This document shows positions 23,946 through 34,498 of a stretch of 64,000 bases of DNA, in pieces. The position numbers and the translations under genes are program-made. A model generated the notes under the pieces. The model was not told the origin of the DNA. It saw only the letters and a list, made by a program, of their open reading frames with translations, and did not search any database. This DNA is from Gerris lacustris. Lineage: Eukaryota; Arthropoda; Insecta; Hemiptera; Gerridae. The stretch is from the NCBI GenBank assembly GCA_951217055.1, contig OX578279.1, positions 72,203,131 through 72,267,130 of the forward strand. The letters run 5' to 3'. Within the stretch, counting starts at the first letter, position 1; each line of letters opens with the position of its first letter.

Positions 23946-24185
23946 TATTTCCTCCTGAGGAGTAACCATTCTCACTCTCTTGCAGTGTTGTCAGACAATT
24001 ATCGTGCAGTGATTGTGTCTTCGAATACAAAGTACAAAAATGTACGATAATTTGGAAATTTGGAATTTACTACAAAACTGAGTAAATTAAAACTTTTTTA
24101 ATAAACTAAAGCCTCCCTTGAAATTCGTCTACGCCCCTCCAGGGAGGGGGGAGGCGCCCTCAGGTTGAGAATCACTGCAGTAAAG

Positions 24186-25460
24186 GATGGTAGGCCTGTG
24201 CTCTACTTAGCCGGGGCACTGCCGTGACCCCAGATTAAGGAATCTGCATTATTTATTCATTGTAAATTAAATGGACTATTTTACTACGTTTTTATTAGCT
24301 TGCATTCTTGTTTGTTTGTTTGTTTGTTTGTCCGGTACAAATCTGGCAATCGATTTCTAACTAACTTCCCGAATAGCAAGACATTTGAAACTTTTAGCAT
24401 AGCTCAGAACACCATGACAATGCATTATTTTAATACTTTTAGCCATCTTTCAGCAGAATTTAATTAGTTTTCAGCAAATTTTGCTGTGCGGAAAGAATCC
24501 GCAAGTTATTTTATTTGTTTTGCCATATCCAATATTTACGCAATCTTCATTTTGACGGGTCTCAAATTTGTGATAGATAAACATTGAATGACAGCAAAAC
24601 AGGAAATATCGATCATATTATTAATCGATTATATTATTTCAAATATACTGATGGCATGCTTTAGATTTGGTGTTGGGGAGATCCGTTGTACAAAGATTTA
24701 TCCTTTTATAGGTTTAAGATCACCTCTCTGGATGGTTGTCATTTATGTGAAGTAAATAAATGCGGAACTATTTTTTTTTTCACTAACATTATATGTTATA
24801 TAACAATAACAATTATATTATCAACATTACATACGATTCAATAGAAAATTTAAAAACGTAGTTTATAAAAAGTTCTTTTTATCTTGAAATTATTCATAAT
24901 AAAAACTTTGTAACCGATAGTATGAGCAAGCACCCAAAAATTTCTCTCAGCCAATTATTAAAATCAGCAAACCACTGTTTTGGAATGCTACCCTCACCTT
25001 CTCAGTATGGTGCTGGTGAGCTGAGAATTAGGGATGAAGAAGTGGGAAAGAGAAGAAGAATATACGGTGTTCTTCTATTAGGTTATGAGTCTAGTCTACT
25101 CGGGTGCAAGCGGAAATCACCTATTGAGACAGGCGCTAAGAGCCTATGCACTGAAGTGGCTTACAAGTGAGGGTATTAATAAAGTAAGCGAGGTGTGTTT
25201 TAGTAGTGGGCGAAAGTCCAAACACAGGGGGGACCTTAAGTGTCCCTTGAGGGCGCATAAGTCATATTCTCCAATCAATATAAAAATATGATATGATATT
25301 TAAAAATATTTGTATTAAATATCTTGGAAATCGGTACAGTAGAGTAAGAAAGGCTTCAAGGCCAATTTGCAAAAACTTTGTCTGTCAGACGCGAGATCAA
25401 AAAGGTTATATATTGTTACATTAAATCTTATTAAAATATATCTAAAATATTAAATATACA
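24186..25460. other. Unassigned stretch with two overlapping open frames
   Basis: A (TTTG)n run lies at ~24306-24330. The segment 24922-25291 is GC-richer than its flanks and has two overlapping plus-strand frames (82 and 68 codons). The second contains GASGNHLLRQALRAYALKWL and ends with SGRKSKHRGDLKCPLRAHK. I recognise no domain. It could be an eroded retroelement or exon fragment. Confidence 0.35.
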
Positions 25461-25462
25461 CG

Positions 25463-25729
25463 TTTAAGAGATAGTACAAATAAAATTGAAAGTTTGTCTG
25501 TCTCTTATGACTGCCTAAACCGTTCATCCGATTGTGATGAAACTTTGGGGAATGGTTGGACGCATGCCCGGGAAGGTTTATGAGTTAGTAAAACTATGTT
25601 TAAATTTTGGTACACAGGAGTACGGGGTACAAATGTTTAAGTCAAAACAACCAATTATTTGTAATGAAATCCCTTCATGATGCATATCGTTTAAAAAAAA
25701 GAGGGGTAAATGTTCTGTGATAATCTAAA
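25463..25729. repeat. Partial copy of the Helitron-like 5' region
   Basis: ACAAATAAAATTGAAAGTTT followed by GTCTGTCTCTTATGACTGCC resembles the start of the element at 25730. It then carries CATCCGATTGTGATGAAACTTTGG, the antisense form of the AAATTTC--AAATCGG signature found in other families. Confidence 0.5.
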
Positions 25730-26489
25730 TCTATATAAATAAAAATTAATTTTAGTTTATCTGTATGTCTCTTATGACAATATTGTATATTGTACAAGTA
25801 TAAATTACAAATTGTAAACATATTTCATCTAAGGTAACATTATTTAACTAAATAAAACTATTTATAAGGTTTTTCAATGGTAGCAGCTGTACATTTCTTA
25901 TGTTATTAATTAATGTTTATCTACGATTGATACGAAATATAAACATTATATCTTTGTTTAGATGCGTAGAAAGTGATTATTTACGTACTTGTATTCATTG
26001 CGCATGCGCGTCTCATAGTTCTGAATAATTCCTCTTCTTTACCACGCTAGCGCGGTAAAGAAGCGGAATTCTTCAGCTTTACGCACGATTAGCAAGTTTG
26101 TTTACATTTAACAAAACTAATTTGCTGTTCTTTTATTAAAGTAACTGTTTATATCGAGTTTTTAGTAAAAAACAATGAGTGAATCAAGTGACTTTGACGA
26201 AAATAAGGAGAATAATACTCCTCCAGAAATAATTAATTCGGCAAAAAAATACAGCTAATGAATTAATGCCATCTTTATCAAGAGAGAGATACGAACTTAC
26301 ATACAGCAAGTTTATTTTTTTCTGTATTTATTATTTAAATCTAACAATCGTAGATAAAGTACGGTACGCAACTCGTACAAAAACGGCATTTTGCCGTTGC
26401 TTCTTTCATGCAAAATGCTTCTTTCCGTACTCGACGCGTAATGTACTATTATTAGGCAGTTCGCCTAACAAGTTCGCCGGGCCAGCTAG
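25730..26489 (+). mobile_element. Helitron-like non-autonomous element
   Basis: It starts TCTATATAAATAAAAATT after an A and ends GGGCCAGCTAG before a T, as Helitrons do (5'-TC, CTRR-3', insertion between A and T, no target duplication). A hairpin TTAGGC-AGTTC-GCCTAA lies about 20 nt before the 3' end. A second palindromic block (CTTCTTTACC..GGTAAAGAAG, 26034-26063) sits inside. No Rep/helicase is present. The assignment rests on termini only. Confidence 0.5.
26175..26258 (+). CDS. Short acidic open frame inside the Helitron-like element
   Basis: The 27-residue frame is MSESSDFDENKENNTPPEII followed by NSAKKYS and a stop. The start context is strong (AACAATGA). The sequence is not low-complexity and resembles the N-terminus of a nuclear protein. 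It may be a captured host exon cut short, or the start of a decayed transposase. I do not recognise it. Confidence 0.25.
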   Translation: MSESSDFDENKENNTPPEIINSAKKYS

Positions 26490-26547
26490 TATTAATATAA
26501 AAATGTAAATAATAAAGAAAGAGGTCTCTACACCAAATTAATTTATT

Positions 26548-26659
26548 GTACAAAGCCGGCTTTAAACCACTAGTGGTCTTCAGTATCTAATTAAATGACC
26601 ACTAGTGGTCTTTAGTACCTGATTAAGTGACCAATAGTGATTGAAAGCTGGCTTTGTAA
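26548..26659. mobile_element. Small foldback element
   Basis: TACAAAGCCGGCTTTAAACC at the left pairs with the right-end GATTGAAAGCTGGCTTTGTA. Inside, the palindrome ACCACTAGTGGT occurs twice (26571, 26619). Weaker pairing (AGAGGTCTCTAC / GAGAGAC) extends to ~26520 and ~26690. Confidence 0.6.
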
Positions 26660-26699
26660 AATAATTTTTTTTTTAGAGGAGAGACATTTTTTTTATTCC

Positions 26700-27368
26700 T
26701 ACTGTAAAGTGACTTCACTTCTCAACTAGAAAAAAAAAAAAAAAAAATGTAACCTTGAGTTTTCAATAAAGATTTAAATTTCTCGTAGAAATATGAAAAG
26801 GAGGTATGTGAAATACCCTAAATTATTTTTTATAGACATAAATTTAAAGGAAAAATGAATAAATATGAAAAATAAATCTATCAAAATTTAAATATTTAAA
26901 TAATACGTAACGTATTATATTCAATACGAAAAATTAATAAACGTAACATTTAAAATTAAAATTTTATTCATAATATAAATGAAATATTTAATTTCCCCAA
27001 AGGTTATTTTTAATATAGATTAAATTGATTTATCTATTAATTAAATATGCAATGGTTCATTTTAATATATATTTTTTTTTTGTGATTTTTTTCTCTCTCC
27101 TTCATGCCAAATGCGAGGTTTTAAAAATGAAATACATAAATTAATTTTTCTAAAAAAGAAATAATAAATAAAAGAACACTTAACAGTTCTTCTGTTATTC
27201 AGCTAAGCAAATCAATTAATATCAATTTCTACAAAAATTATTATTTACAAAAATATATCATATATTTATTTATAATTCTTATTAATTTTCATTTTTAGGG
27301 TTTTCAGGACATCCTAGAAACTCTTTTACTGTTAAGATATGAAGCGTTAGTGGAGGTCATCATTAAGT
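26700..27368. other. AT-rich stretch, nothing recognised
   Basis: Only an A-run (~26729-26747) was noted. Confidence 0.5.
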
Positions 27369-27712
27369 AGTGGAATAAAAAAAAGTCTCTCTATGTAAAA
27401 AATATTTAATAAATTCAAAGCAGCTTTCAGCCACTATAGGGCCATCGCCATCATCAGTGCCGAAGATAGAAAAGCGTTAATTAAAACATAGGAAGATGGG
27501 TACAAGAACCCGATCGCTTGTCGGTCCTGAGCCATGTACCGGTCGCTAGGCTGGTATGACTCACGACTAACTGAACACCCATCTTCCTATGTTTTAATTA
27601 ACGCTTTTATATCTTCAGCACTGATGATGGCCCTATAGTGGCTGAAAGCTGCTCTGAATTTATTATATATTTTTTACGTGGAGAGACTTTTTTTATTTCA
27701 CTGTTGGTAGTT
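27369..27712. mobile_element. Palindromic element, Penelope-like, second member
   Basis: Arms of ~145 bp are inverted copies (AGTGGAATAAAAA / TTTTTATTTCACT outside; GTTAATTAAAACATAGGAAG inside). They surround a ~70-bp centre. GCTTTCAGCCACTATAGGGC plus CATCATCAGTGC mirrors the design of the 14-kb palindrome although most of the sequence differs. On the plus strand of the right arm CTGATGA (27621) and GAAA (27644) flank a short GCC/GGC helix, again hammerhead-like. No target duplication was found. Confidence 0.55.
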
Positions 27713-27719
27713 CGTCCGT

Positions 27720-28142
27720 CAGTCCGTCGCATCTTGTATCTTATCTCCCGACCTATTGTAGCTAGATTTATAATTTGATATATAAGTTAAACATTTTTTG
27801 TTTAGAGGTGGTTAGAGGTGGTTAGATATTTTTGTTCAAAAACAAGAAAAATATTGCAAACTTCACAACTAGAATAATTTGATCAGCAAGCAATTGCAAA
27901 CTGATCGCAATATTTTTCTATTTTTTTTTTTTTAATTTTTGAGTGGGATGTCATTTTAAAGGTACTGAGATGTAGATCACAAATATATATTGTGTTTCCA
28001 AAATGGCGGCCAACCCCCAAAAGAACCAAATAAGTAAGATTCAAAAGAAAAAGATGCGCTCCTTGCTCTCCCAAAGCAACTTTTGCAACTTTTTATACAT
28101 ATTTTAATAAAAAAAAAAAATAAAAAAAAATAAAAAATAATA

Positions 28143-28180
<38 letters not shown>

Positions 28181-28267
28181 TAGGAAATATGATTTTTTTA
28201 TGACCAAAGAAATCCCTTTAGTAGCTTGCTGGCAAGTATTTCACGGGATTACACCCCCCCCCCCCCC
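27720..28267. repeat. Dispersed repeat family D, diverged copy 4
   Basis: GTCCGTCAGTCCGTCGC, ATATTGCAAACTTCACAAC, TTTTTGAGTGGGATGTCATTTT and GAGATGTAGATCACAAATAT parallel the order in 39796-40166. An (ATA)n patch (28138-28180) and a run of 14 C (28254-28267) follow. It abuts the foldback ending at 27712. Confidence 0.5.
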
Positions 28268-28670
28268 TTAGGTAATTATTGTGTTTTTCATTTAATTTCA
28301 TATTAATTTTTAATAAAGATTCAAGGTGTTTTTAATACACTATTTTTTTAAAGATTCTACATCAAGAAAATTATTTTTTATAAATACGTAATTAGCATTT
28401 TATAAAGTAATTTAATGAATGTATCACCTAAGGTTTTAATAAAACATATTAAATAGAATTAAATAGTCGCATGATAATCTGCGATTATCTCTCTATTGGT
28501 AGCATGTTTAAAATTTTCTTTAATAATATATTATAAATAGCATTAAAAATTATTTTTAGTGTTACACTGAATGTTAAGATATTAAAAGTAATAATTTTAT
28601 GTAAACGTGTAATCTGGTTTGGCTTTGTACAGAATTGAATGCAATTTCATAGTTACATTTATTTCATTAC
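28268..28670. other. AT-rich stretch, nothing recognised
   Basis: No feature is supported. Confidence 0.5.
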
Positions 28671-28790
<120 letters not shown>

Positions 28791-29239
28791 GTTCATTAAT
28801 GATAATGGTTTTAATGCTACCTGTAAATACTAGAAATGCTATCAGGATATTGGTCTTACATTAACTGGCACTAAGGCTGGTTCAAACTATATATTTACCT
28901 AGGTCTTTCTCTAACACTGTGTACGAGTGTTAATGCAAGGATTAGTAGTAGTTATAAATCTAACAATATAATACTTCTACTATACATAAAAAATATTAAT
29001 GTATTGCCTTAGGTCTTTTACTATACTAACCCTATAACAATGAAAAATTCCGTCTTCCTCAAACAATACAAGTATTATTGATCTTTGACTATATCTAGTC
29101 CAGTTTTATTCTCTTTTAACAGACTCAACATGAAAAAATAAAAAATAAATAAATAAATGTAATTCATCTAAGCTTTTTTTTTTTTAGCTTTTTTTAGCGG
29201 GAGTTAAGGCAAATTTAAAAGAAAAGCATTATTTTTATC
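28791..29239. other. AT-rich stretch, nothing recognised
   Basis: No feature is supported. Confidence 0.5.
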
Positions 29240-29850
29240 ATTGAAACCAAGCGTCTTGCAAAAAATAAGTATTGAGTATTGATAAAAAAGATAAATCGTG
29301 ATGAGTTTATAGTTAAAGAGTATGGTTGTAGTAGGTAGGAAATAGGACTGTACTCTACCTATCCGGCCTACTAATTTAAAATATTATAAAATATATCATT
29401 TCCCTACACAAAAACCTCTGCTTGTATCAGGTTTAAATTTTACATACCTGTTTCAATTGTACTTTAGACTTTAGACGATGTGTATGAAGTTTTATTAAAT
29501 TCGTTACGTTAGAACGTTAGATATCGGTAACAATTTTGTTTTCTCTATTTTAAAGATTTAGGTCCGCTTTAATAAATTTAGCGATCTTTAACACTTCATA
29601 GCGGCGTCAGTGTCGGCTTTACTAAATTATTGAATACCTGCGTTAAAATTTTTTCCTGTCCTAAAATTCTAATTTTACATTTAAAGCTTACGCTTTCGCG
29701 AGCGTTGCGTTTGGGTGGATAACGTTGCCCAACGAACTCGTTTTGGGGCATTGGTAAAATGAACATATTATATATTATATCAAATTTTAACTAAAATTTG
29801 TTAACTTTTACTCAAGTTGTCGTCATCGGTCGATCTAACGTGCCATAAGG
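29240..29850. mobile_element. Family F foldback repeat, copy 3 (diverged)
   Basis: CATTGAAACCAAGCGTCTTGC, CCTGTTTCAATTGTACTTTAG, CGTTACGTTAGAACGTTAGA and TAACTTTTACTCAAGTTGTC match the 22-23.6 kb copies block by block. Many substitutions are present and the right terminal repeat and GACA tract are lost. Confidence 0.75.
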
Positions 29851-30750
29851 AACTTCGTTCCAAAAAATAAAAATTGTGGATTTACCGACCTTTTTTAAAA
29901 AGTTTCCTTCTCCAGGGTATAAACAAGAATAGGAACCATTTTTATTTCTGAAGAAGGAAATTTATATCCAACTTTGGTTTATCGACAATTGTTATTTTTA
30001 CCCTTGACTGATCTACCCTGTTCTTAATATATTTTCATGTAATTCACAGTCGATTATCCACAATAGAAATTATTAATTTCTATTTAACAATGTAATATTA
30101 TAGTTCTAAGCCATTCCCTAACAATGTTACAAGCCTTTGTGTAGTTCCAACCAAGCTTCACTGTTTCAATAATATCTTCTTAGTAATCGCAATACTTGAT
30201 ATTGATTAAAAATCTTAATAATTAATCATTTTTAATTAAAAGTATAACAAAGTGTTAGTACAATGAAATTAAATAAAAATCTAGGTTCTTATATATTAGC
30301 TTCACATTTAATGTATAATTGAATTCCTTAATTGATTTAAAACTGGTAAAATAAATAATTACCAATTAAACTTTAGTTTAATTAAATCTTTAGAAAAAAA
30401 AAATCAAGATTAAAATAAATAATTAATTGTATTATCTAAAAGAGTCGACTAAAGTAGACCAAACTACTTCTAGACAAATTTTGGTCGATTCGCAAACTTA
30501 AACACTCCGTTCTGTAACTTTGCTATTTTCACAGAATCGATCAAATTAAACTATAAACTTAGATGCTTATAATGTTAGTATTTGGACAATGAACAAGTAG
30601 TTTCTCAAACTAGTTTCAAATTCAAATCGATTCAATTGCATTTAAGTTTATATCGAAGAAAGGAAAACTAGTAGCCGAAGTCAAGGGCAATCGTAAAATC
30701 GTGCCAAATGGCCCAATGCAAACTATTCATTTTTTAAATGATTACTAACT
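29851..30750. other. AT-rich stretch, nothing recognised
   Basis: GTGCCATAAGGAACTTCGTTCC at ~29840-29862 may still belong to a transposon end. Otherwise featureless. Confidence 0.4.
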
Positions 30751-30878
30751 ACTACTAAAAATGTACCCTTTAAAAGTACGATCAGAAAATGGCTAAAGAT
30801 AAATACAAACTATTAGTATAATATTATTATTTTTAGCAATTTTCTGAATGTACTTTTAAAGGGTAAAACTTTAGTAGT
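30751..30878. mobile_element. Short MITE, 128 bp
   Basis: ACTACTAAAAATGTACCCTT and the next ~27 bp are inverted at the right (AAGGGTAAAACTTTAGTAGT side) with about six mismatches. The loop is AT-only. The target duplication is unclear. Confidence 0.7.
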
Positions 30879-30990
30879 CAATTGTTTCCCAATTTCCTAA
30901 CATATTTACTTTTCCCATATAAGTAGTTTGTTTATATAATAAAAAGTTTGATGATAACGCGATTTTTAGACTTACAAGTTTTAAGGTTAC

Positions 30991-31617
30991 CTCAAATCTG
31001 ACAAACTTTCTCATATTACATGTTTATTTTTAATTACTATAAGCCCAGTGTATTCCATTTATTAGTTAGTGTTTTCGTAGAACGTACATTTAGTTATTAT
31101 TGAACATTTCATCATAATTTATCATAAAAATAACATCCTCAGAGGGGAATCGAACCCGGCCTCTTTCCATCTGCGTTTAAAGCTATTTCCTCAGAATCTA
31201 GATTTTTCCCGGGAAAACGGTTTATATCGTTAGTTTCGTATTTAAATAGATCACATCTTAGATTTGTTTTTTAAATCAAAATTGTCGGAACCGTTTTCGA
31301 GAAATAATATTTTTTTAGTTTTTTTCAGAATTTTTGGGGCTAGTGCCACTAAATTTAAAGCTAAAATTCATTCCAACGATCGATTCCACCTCGGGGTATA
31401 ATATTTATGAACATGTATGATAAATTTCGTCAAAATCGGCCCTGTAGTTTTTAGCTCCACGCGCCTGCACAGACGTCATACAGATATATTTAAAAAAAAA
31501 AAAAAAAAAAAAAAAAACTTTTTTGGACTCAGGGGACCTCAAAACGTGGAAGTCCATCAAATTCTCATAACAGCATTTTTGCGCCATCACAATACTTTTT
31601 CTTTATAATGATAAAGT
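30991..31617. repeat. Dispersed repeat family G, copy 1
   Basis: Ordered blocks: CTGACAAACTTTCTCATATTA, CCATTTATTAG, GGGGAATCGAACCCGGCCTC (antisense B-box), AACGGTTTATATCGTTAG, GAACCGTTTTCGAGAAATAA, TAAATTTCGTCAAAATCGGC, CTGCACAGACGTCATACAGA, GCCATCACAATACTTTTTCT. An A19-type run expands inside. Four long copies occur in the window. The clearest pair of ends (copies 2-4) is ACTTTCTCATATA and TATATGAGAAAGT. Confidence 0.8.
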
Positions 31618-31914
31618 AAAAAATAAAAAAATCATTATCATCCCACGGCAAAATCGAGAAAGAAATTTTAGTTCTAAATTTGGGGGCAGCTGCCCCCTAT
31701 AAAACTCTGATAAAACAGAGAAAAAAATGAGTCAAAACGGCTAAAATTCTAAAATATAGTCCACGGAGGAAAATAACCTTAGCAGTTAAACCTCCAACAA
31801 AAAAAAAAAGAAAAAGAAAAGTCCATTTAAATACGAATTTAACCATATACATAAGTGGTTTTCTCAGGAAAAATTTAGTTCCTGAGAAAATAAAAATAAC
31901 GCAAACAGTGATAG

Positions 31915-31990
31915 ATCGGATTCGATTCCTCGCAGGGAGAAGTTATTTTTTATGGCAAATTTTGGCAAATTGTTTAATACAAATTAAAAA
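31915..31990. repeat. Family G fragment, opposite orientation
   Basis: GGATTCGATTCCTCGCAGGG plus AGAAGTTATTTTTTATGG is the reverse complement of the central part of the family G copies (CTTCTCC..GGGGAATCGAACC). Confidence 0.65.
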
Positions 31991-33265
31991 ATTTAAAATT
32001 AAATCATAATAAATTAAAATATATTATGTACATAAGAAAGTTTAGATTTTTGCTTTCTTACATAACAAGTACATATAAAAAGAAATTATACAATGGCCCA
32101 AAATTTAGATTTTGAAACTTTGATAGATTCACACCCTTTAAGGTCTCCTGAGCCAAAAAAAGTTCAGTTTCCGTGTGTTTGTATGAAGTAGCATATTGTG
32201 CAAGCGTATTATCTTTCATATAAACACAATTAGGCTACAAAATTCAAGAATGTTGAGACAAAGATAATTTATCAAAGCAAGATTCTAACATTGTTTTATA
32301 TTAAACCTAATATACTAGATTTGTTTCAAATGTACTTTTTTAATTAATTGTTTGTTAACGTAATTGTATCAGAAGAGAAACGACGTTAATTAAGGTAATA
32401 CAAGGAGAGAATTTACGATAAAAGCCTTGTTAAAATAGAACCTTAAAAACTTTCTGTAGGAGTTAGCAACGAGGCGCAGAAGATAAATAAAATCTATTTT
32501 AGTTTCTCCCTCTTAAATGGAGATGATGCGTTGGGCCAAGGTTAAATACTAAATACACTATCTGATCTATTAAAAAAATGATAAGATCTACCTTCCTTCT
32601 ACAGCCCCTTGTTTTTCTTATCAATTAGGGGACTGTATATTTAGAATACGCAGCTTGTATAATCGACTTTTATCAAGTTATCCAAAGAAGAGAAGGTGAA
32701 GGATTTGAAAGTCTCGAAATAGAATTACACTTGGCATGGGGTAAAGCCAAGGGATTACTGTGTTTTGAAACTTAAAGCAACACTGCAAACAATGTTGTGT
32801 AATTGAATATCCATTGGGTTCATGGTAAAAGGCTTAAAATTATATAATCAAGGCGGACAATTACATTGTTTTTCTATTTAAAATTAACGTGGAAAAGTTT
32901 TCTACTTAAGCCAAATTATATTACCTGTCCAAAGTATGGCAAAAGCTAACACATTTTCTTCTACAAAACGGGTAGGTGCTGCAAAGCTTTTGACGTCGAG
33001 TATAGGATAATCTGTGAATTTTATATGGAAATAGAAACTTGAGTAGATACGAAATCCAATACATGCACTAATACAATTCTCTAAGATAAATACCTCCACA
33101 ATACGTAAGTAATAATTCTAGTCCATAGAAACCAAGTTTTAATTATAAATCCTTTATATATAAGCATTTTGGTTGTAAGAGTCATCGACAAGCTAATTTG
33201 TTAATTACAAATTTTATTAAATACCTAATTAATTATTTTTATTAATTAATAATTTCATTTTTAAG
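31991..33265. other. Unassigned stretch
   Basis: Slightly GC-richer around 32400-33100, with a 65-codon minus frame at 32902-33099 that I do not recognise. No splice-site pair or domain could be defended. Confidence 0.35.
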
Positions 33266-33270
33266 TTTTG

Positions 33271-33617
33271 GTAGTATTCATACTACGGAAAATTTAAATC
33301 AAATAATAATTATTATTCACAAAGGGAGACAAACAGAGAAAAATAGACTCCAGCACCGGGACTTGAACCACGGGCATCTATATTTACAGTATAGCGCTCT
33401 ACCAACTGAGCTTCACTGGAGAATAATTTTCTCTGTCAGTAACGATACCTAGTCCCGAATTATGCTTTCAATTTTCTACAAGTCTAGAAGTCAACATTAA
33501 CGACAGTATAACTAGACCGAGAATTAATATAGATACCCCTGGTTCAAGTCCCGGCGCTGGAGTCAATTTTTCTCTGTCTGTCTGCCTTTGTGAATAATAA
33601 TTATAATTTGATTTAAA
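33271..33617. mobile_element. tRNA-like foldback family, copy D (best preserved)
   Basis: The terminal palindrome is at 33271-33286. It is followed by AAATCAAATAATAATTATTA and AGGGAGACAAACAGAGAAAA, then a complete antisense tRNA-like sequence (33349-33420). A ~110-bp spacer shares CAGTAACGATACCTAGTCCC and CTAGAAGTCAAC with copy B. The right arm has only the 3' half of the tRNA-like unit (CTGGTTCAAGTCCCGGCGCT) and then the outward tail. Spacer similarity between B and D shows these are copies of one element and not chance pairs of SINEs. Confidence 0.85.
33349..33420 (-). pseudogene. 72-nt tRNA-like sequence with intact acceptor, D and anticodon stems
   Basis: On the minus strand TCCAGTG / TGCTGGA form a 7-bp acceptor stem (five Watson-Crick, two G-U). 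GCTC-AGTTGGTA-GAGC forms the D arm. CTATA-CTGTAAA-TATAG forms a perfect anticodon arm with GTA at the anticodon position (Tyr). A 5-nt variable region and GTGGTTCAAGTCC follow. The T stem has two internal mismatches, shared by the copies at 7645 and 18487. The T-rich tract GTCTATTTTTC follows. Insect tRNA-Tyr genes normally have an intron; this has none. It is tRNA-derived, probably a SINE head. Transcription by polymerase III is plausible but unproven. Confidence 0.65.
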
Positions 33618-33619
33618 CA

Positions 33620-34498
33620 GATTAATTATAATGTTCTATTACGGTATTATATATAAACGGTATATTTAAGGAGTATGTTAGTATGACATCAAATTATTGT
33701 TTTAAATGTGATATTTCTCATCCCACGAAAAAAAAAAAAAAAATAGGCTTAACACATATTCATGGTACTTAGCCATAAATAGTAAATGAGAGTACAATAA
33801 ATCCTATACATTTTTGTTCCACGGTGGTTCAAAATACGACCTTTGATTTTTCACATTTATAAAGTTCAAACTAACACATTTGAAGCCCATACTATCAGGC
33901 GGAACATAACGAACATCTAAATGTAAATAGATGGACTAGAAAGATCCGATATCTTTTACCGAACAATTAGGATAAAAAATATAGCTTAGTTGAACACCTG
34001 GTTCTAATCCTAATGAGTTAACTAGGTAAGATACTAAACTCTTTACAAGACGTTTTCTTTAATGACTCCTTTACTCCTTCCTCTAACAAGACTTGGTTAA
34101 ACTAGGGAGTTATCTCTAGCAGTAATCTTCAAGCACGAGTAACTGAAGGGCTAATTGTCCCTTTGCTGTTCACGACAAGATAAGAAGGGTAAAGGTAAGT
34201 GGAAAAGATTGCATTTAGTAAATTAGTTGCAGTATTGAACTCATTTAATCGTGTTAATTTAATACAATCAATATGTTTACAGTATTGTGAGATGAATGTA
34301 AACTTTAAATGTAAATTTGACCATACAGAAATAGACTTCCAATTGGTGTAGCACATAGCTTCCTCGTATCCTATCACATACTTTATTGATTTTATACTTT
34401 TACAAGTAATTATTGTCTAATCTTTCTAATTGTTTCCCCCGTTTTTTTTATCTGTCAAAATGGTTTAGATTTTTTTAACATAAATTAAAGTATCAATC
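33620..34498. other. AT-rich stretch, nothing recognised
   Basis: An 82-codon minus frame (34129-34377) overlaps the SINE-like AGCACATAGCTTCCTCG echo at 34349-34372. I do not support it as a gene. Confidence 0.4.

Larger units (their letters stand above)
21836..24177. mobile_element. hAT transposon carrying nested insertions
   Basis: Ends CAGGGTTTCTCAACCTG and CAGGTTGAGAATCACTG are hAT-type terminal inverted repeats (15 of 17 match). They are flanked by a perfect 8-bp duplication CAGTAAAG (21828-21835 and 24178-24185), diagnostic for the superfamily. The right part holds a minus-strand transposase remnant (23590-23945). Between about 22050 and 23588 the element is occupied by two tandem copies of another repeat (family F), which cut the transposase gene. 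Without them the remnant is only ~0.8 kb, so it was already deleted. Subterminal C13 and GC-rich blocks match the noncoding ends. Confidence 0.92.

Noticed and set aside
24922..25291. Two overlapping open frames as a real gene
   Set aside because: No recognised motif, no splice sites that join them, and the surroundings are repeat-derived. Kept only as an unassigned stretch.
33349..33420. Functional tRNA-Tyr(GTA) gene
   Set aside because: Two T-stem mismatches are shared by all copies, the intron usual in tRNA-Tyr genes is absent, and the sequence sits in a dispersed foldback repeat.
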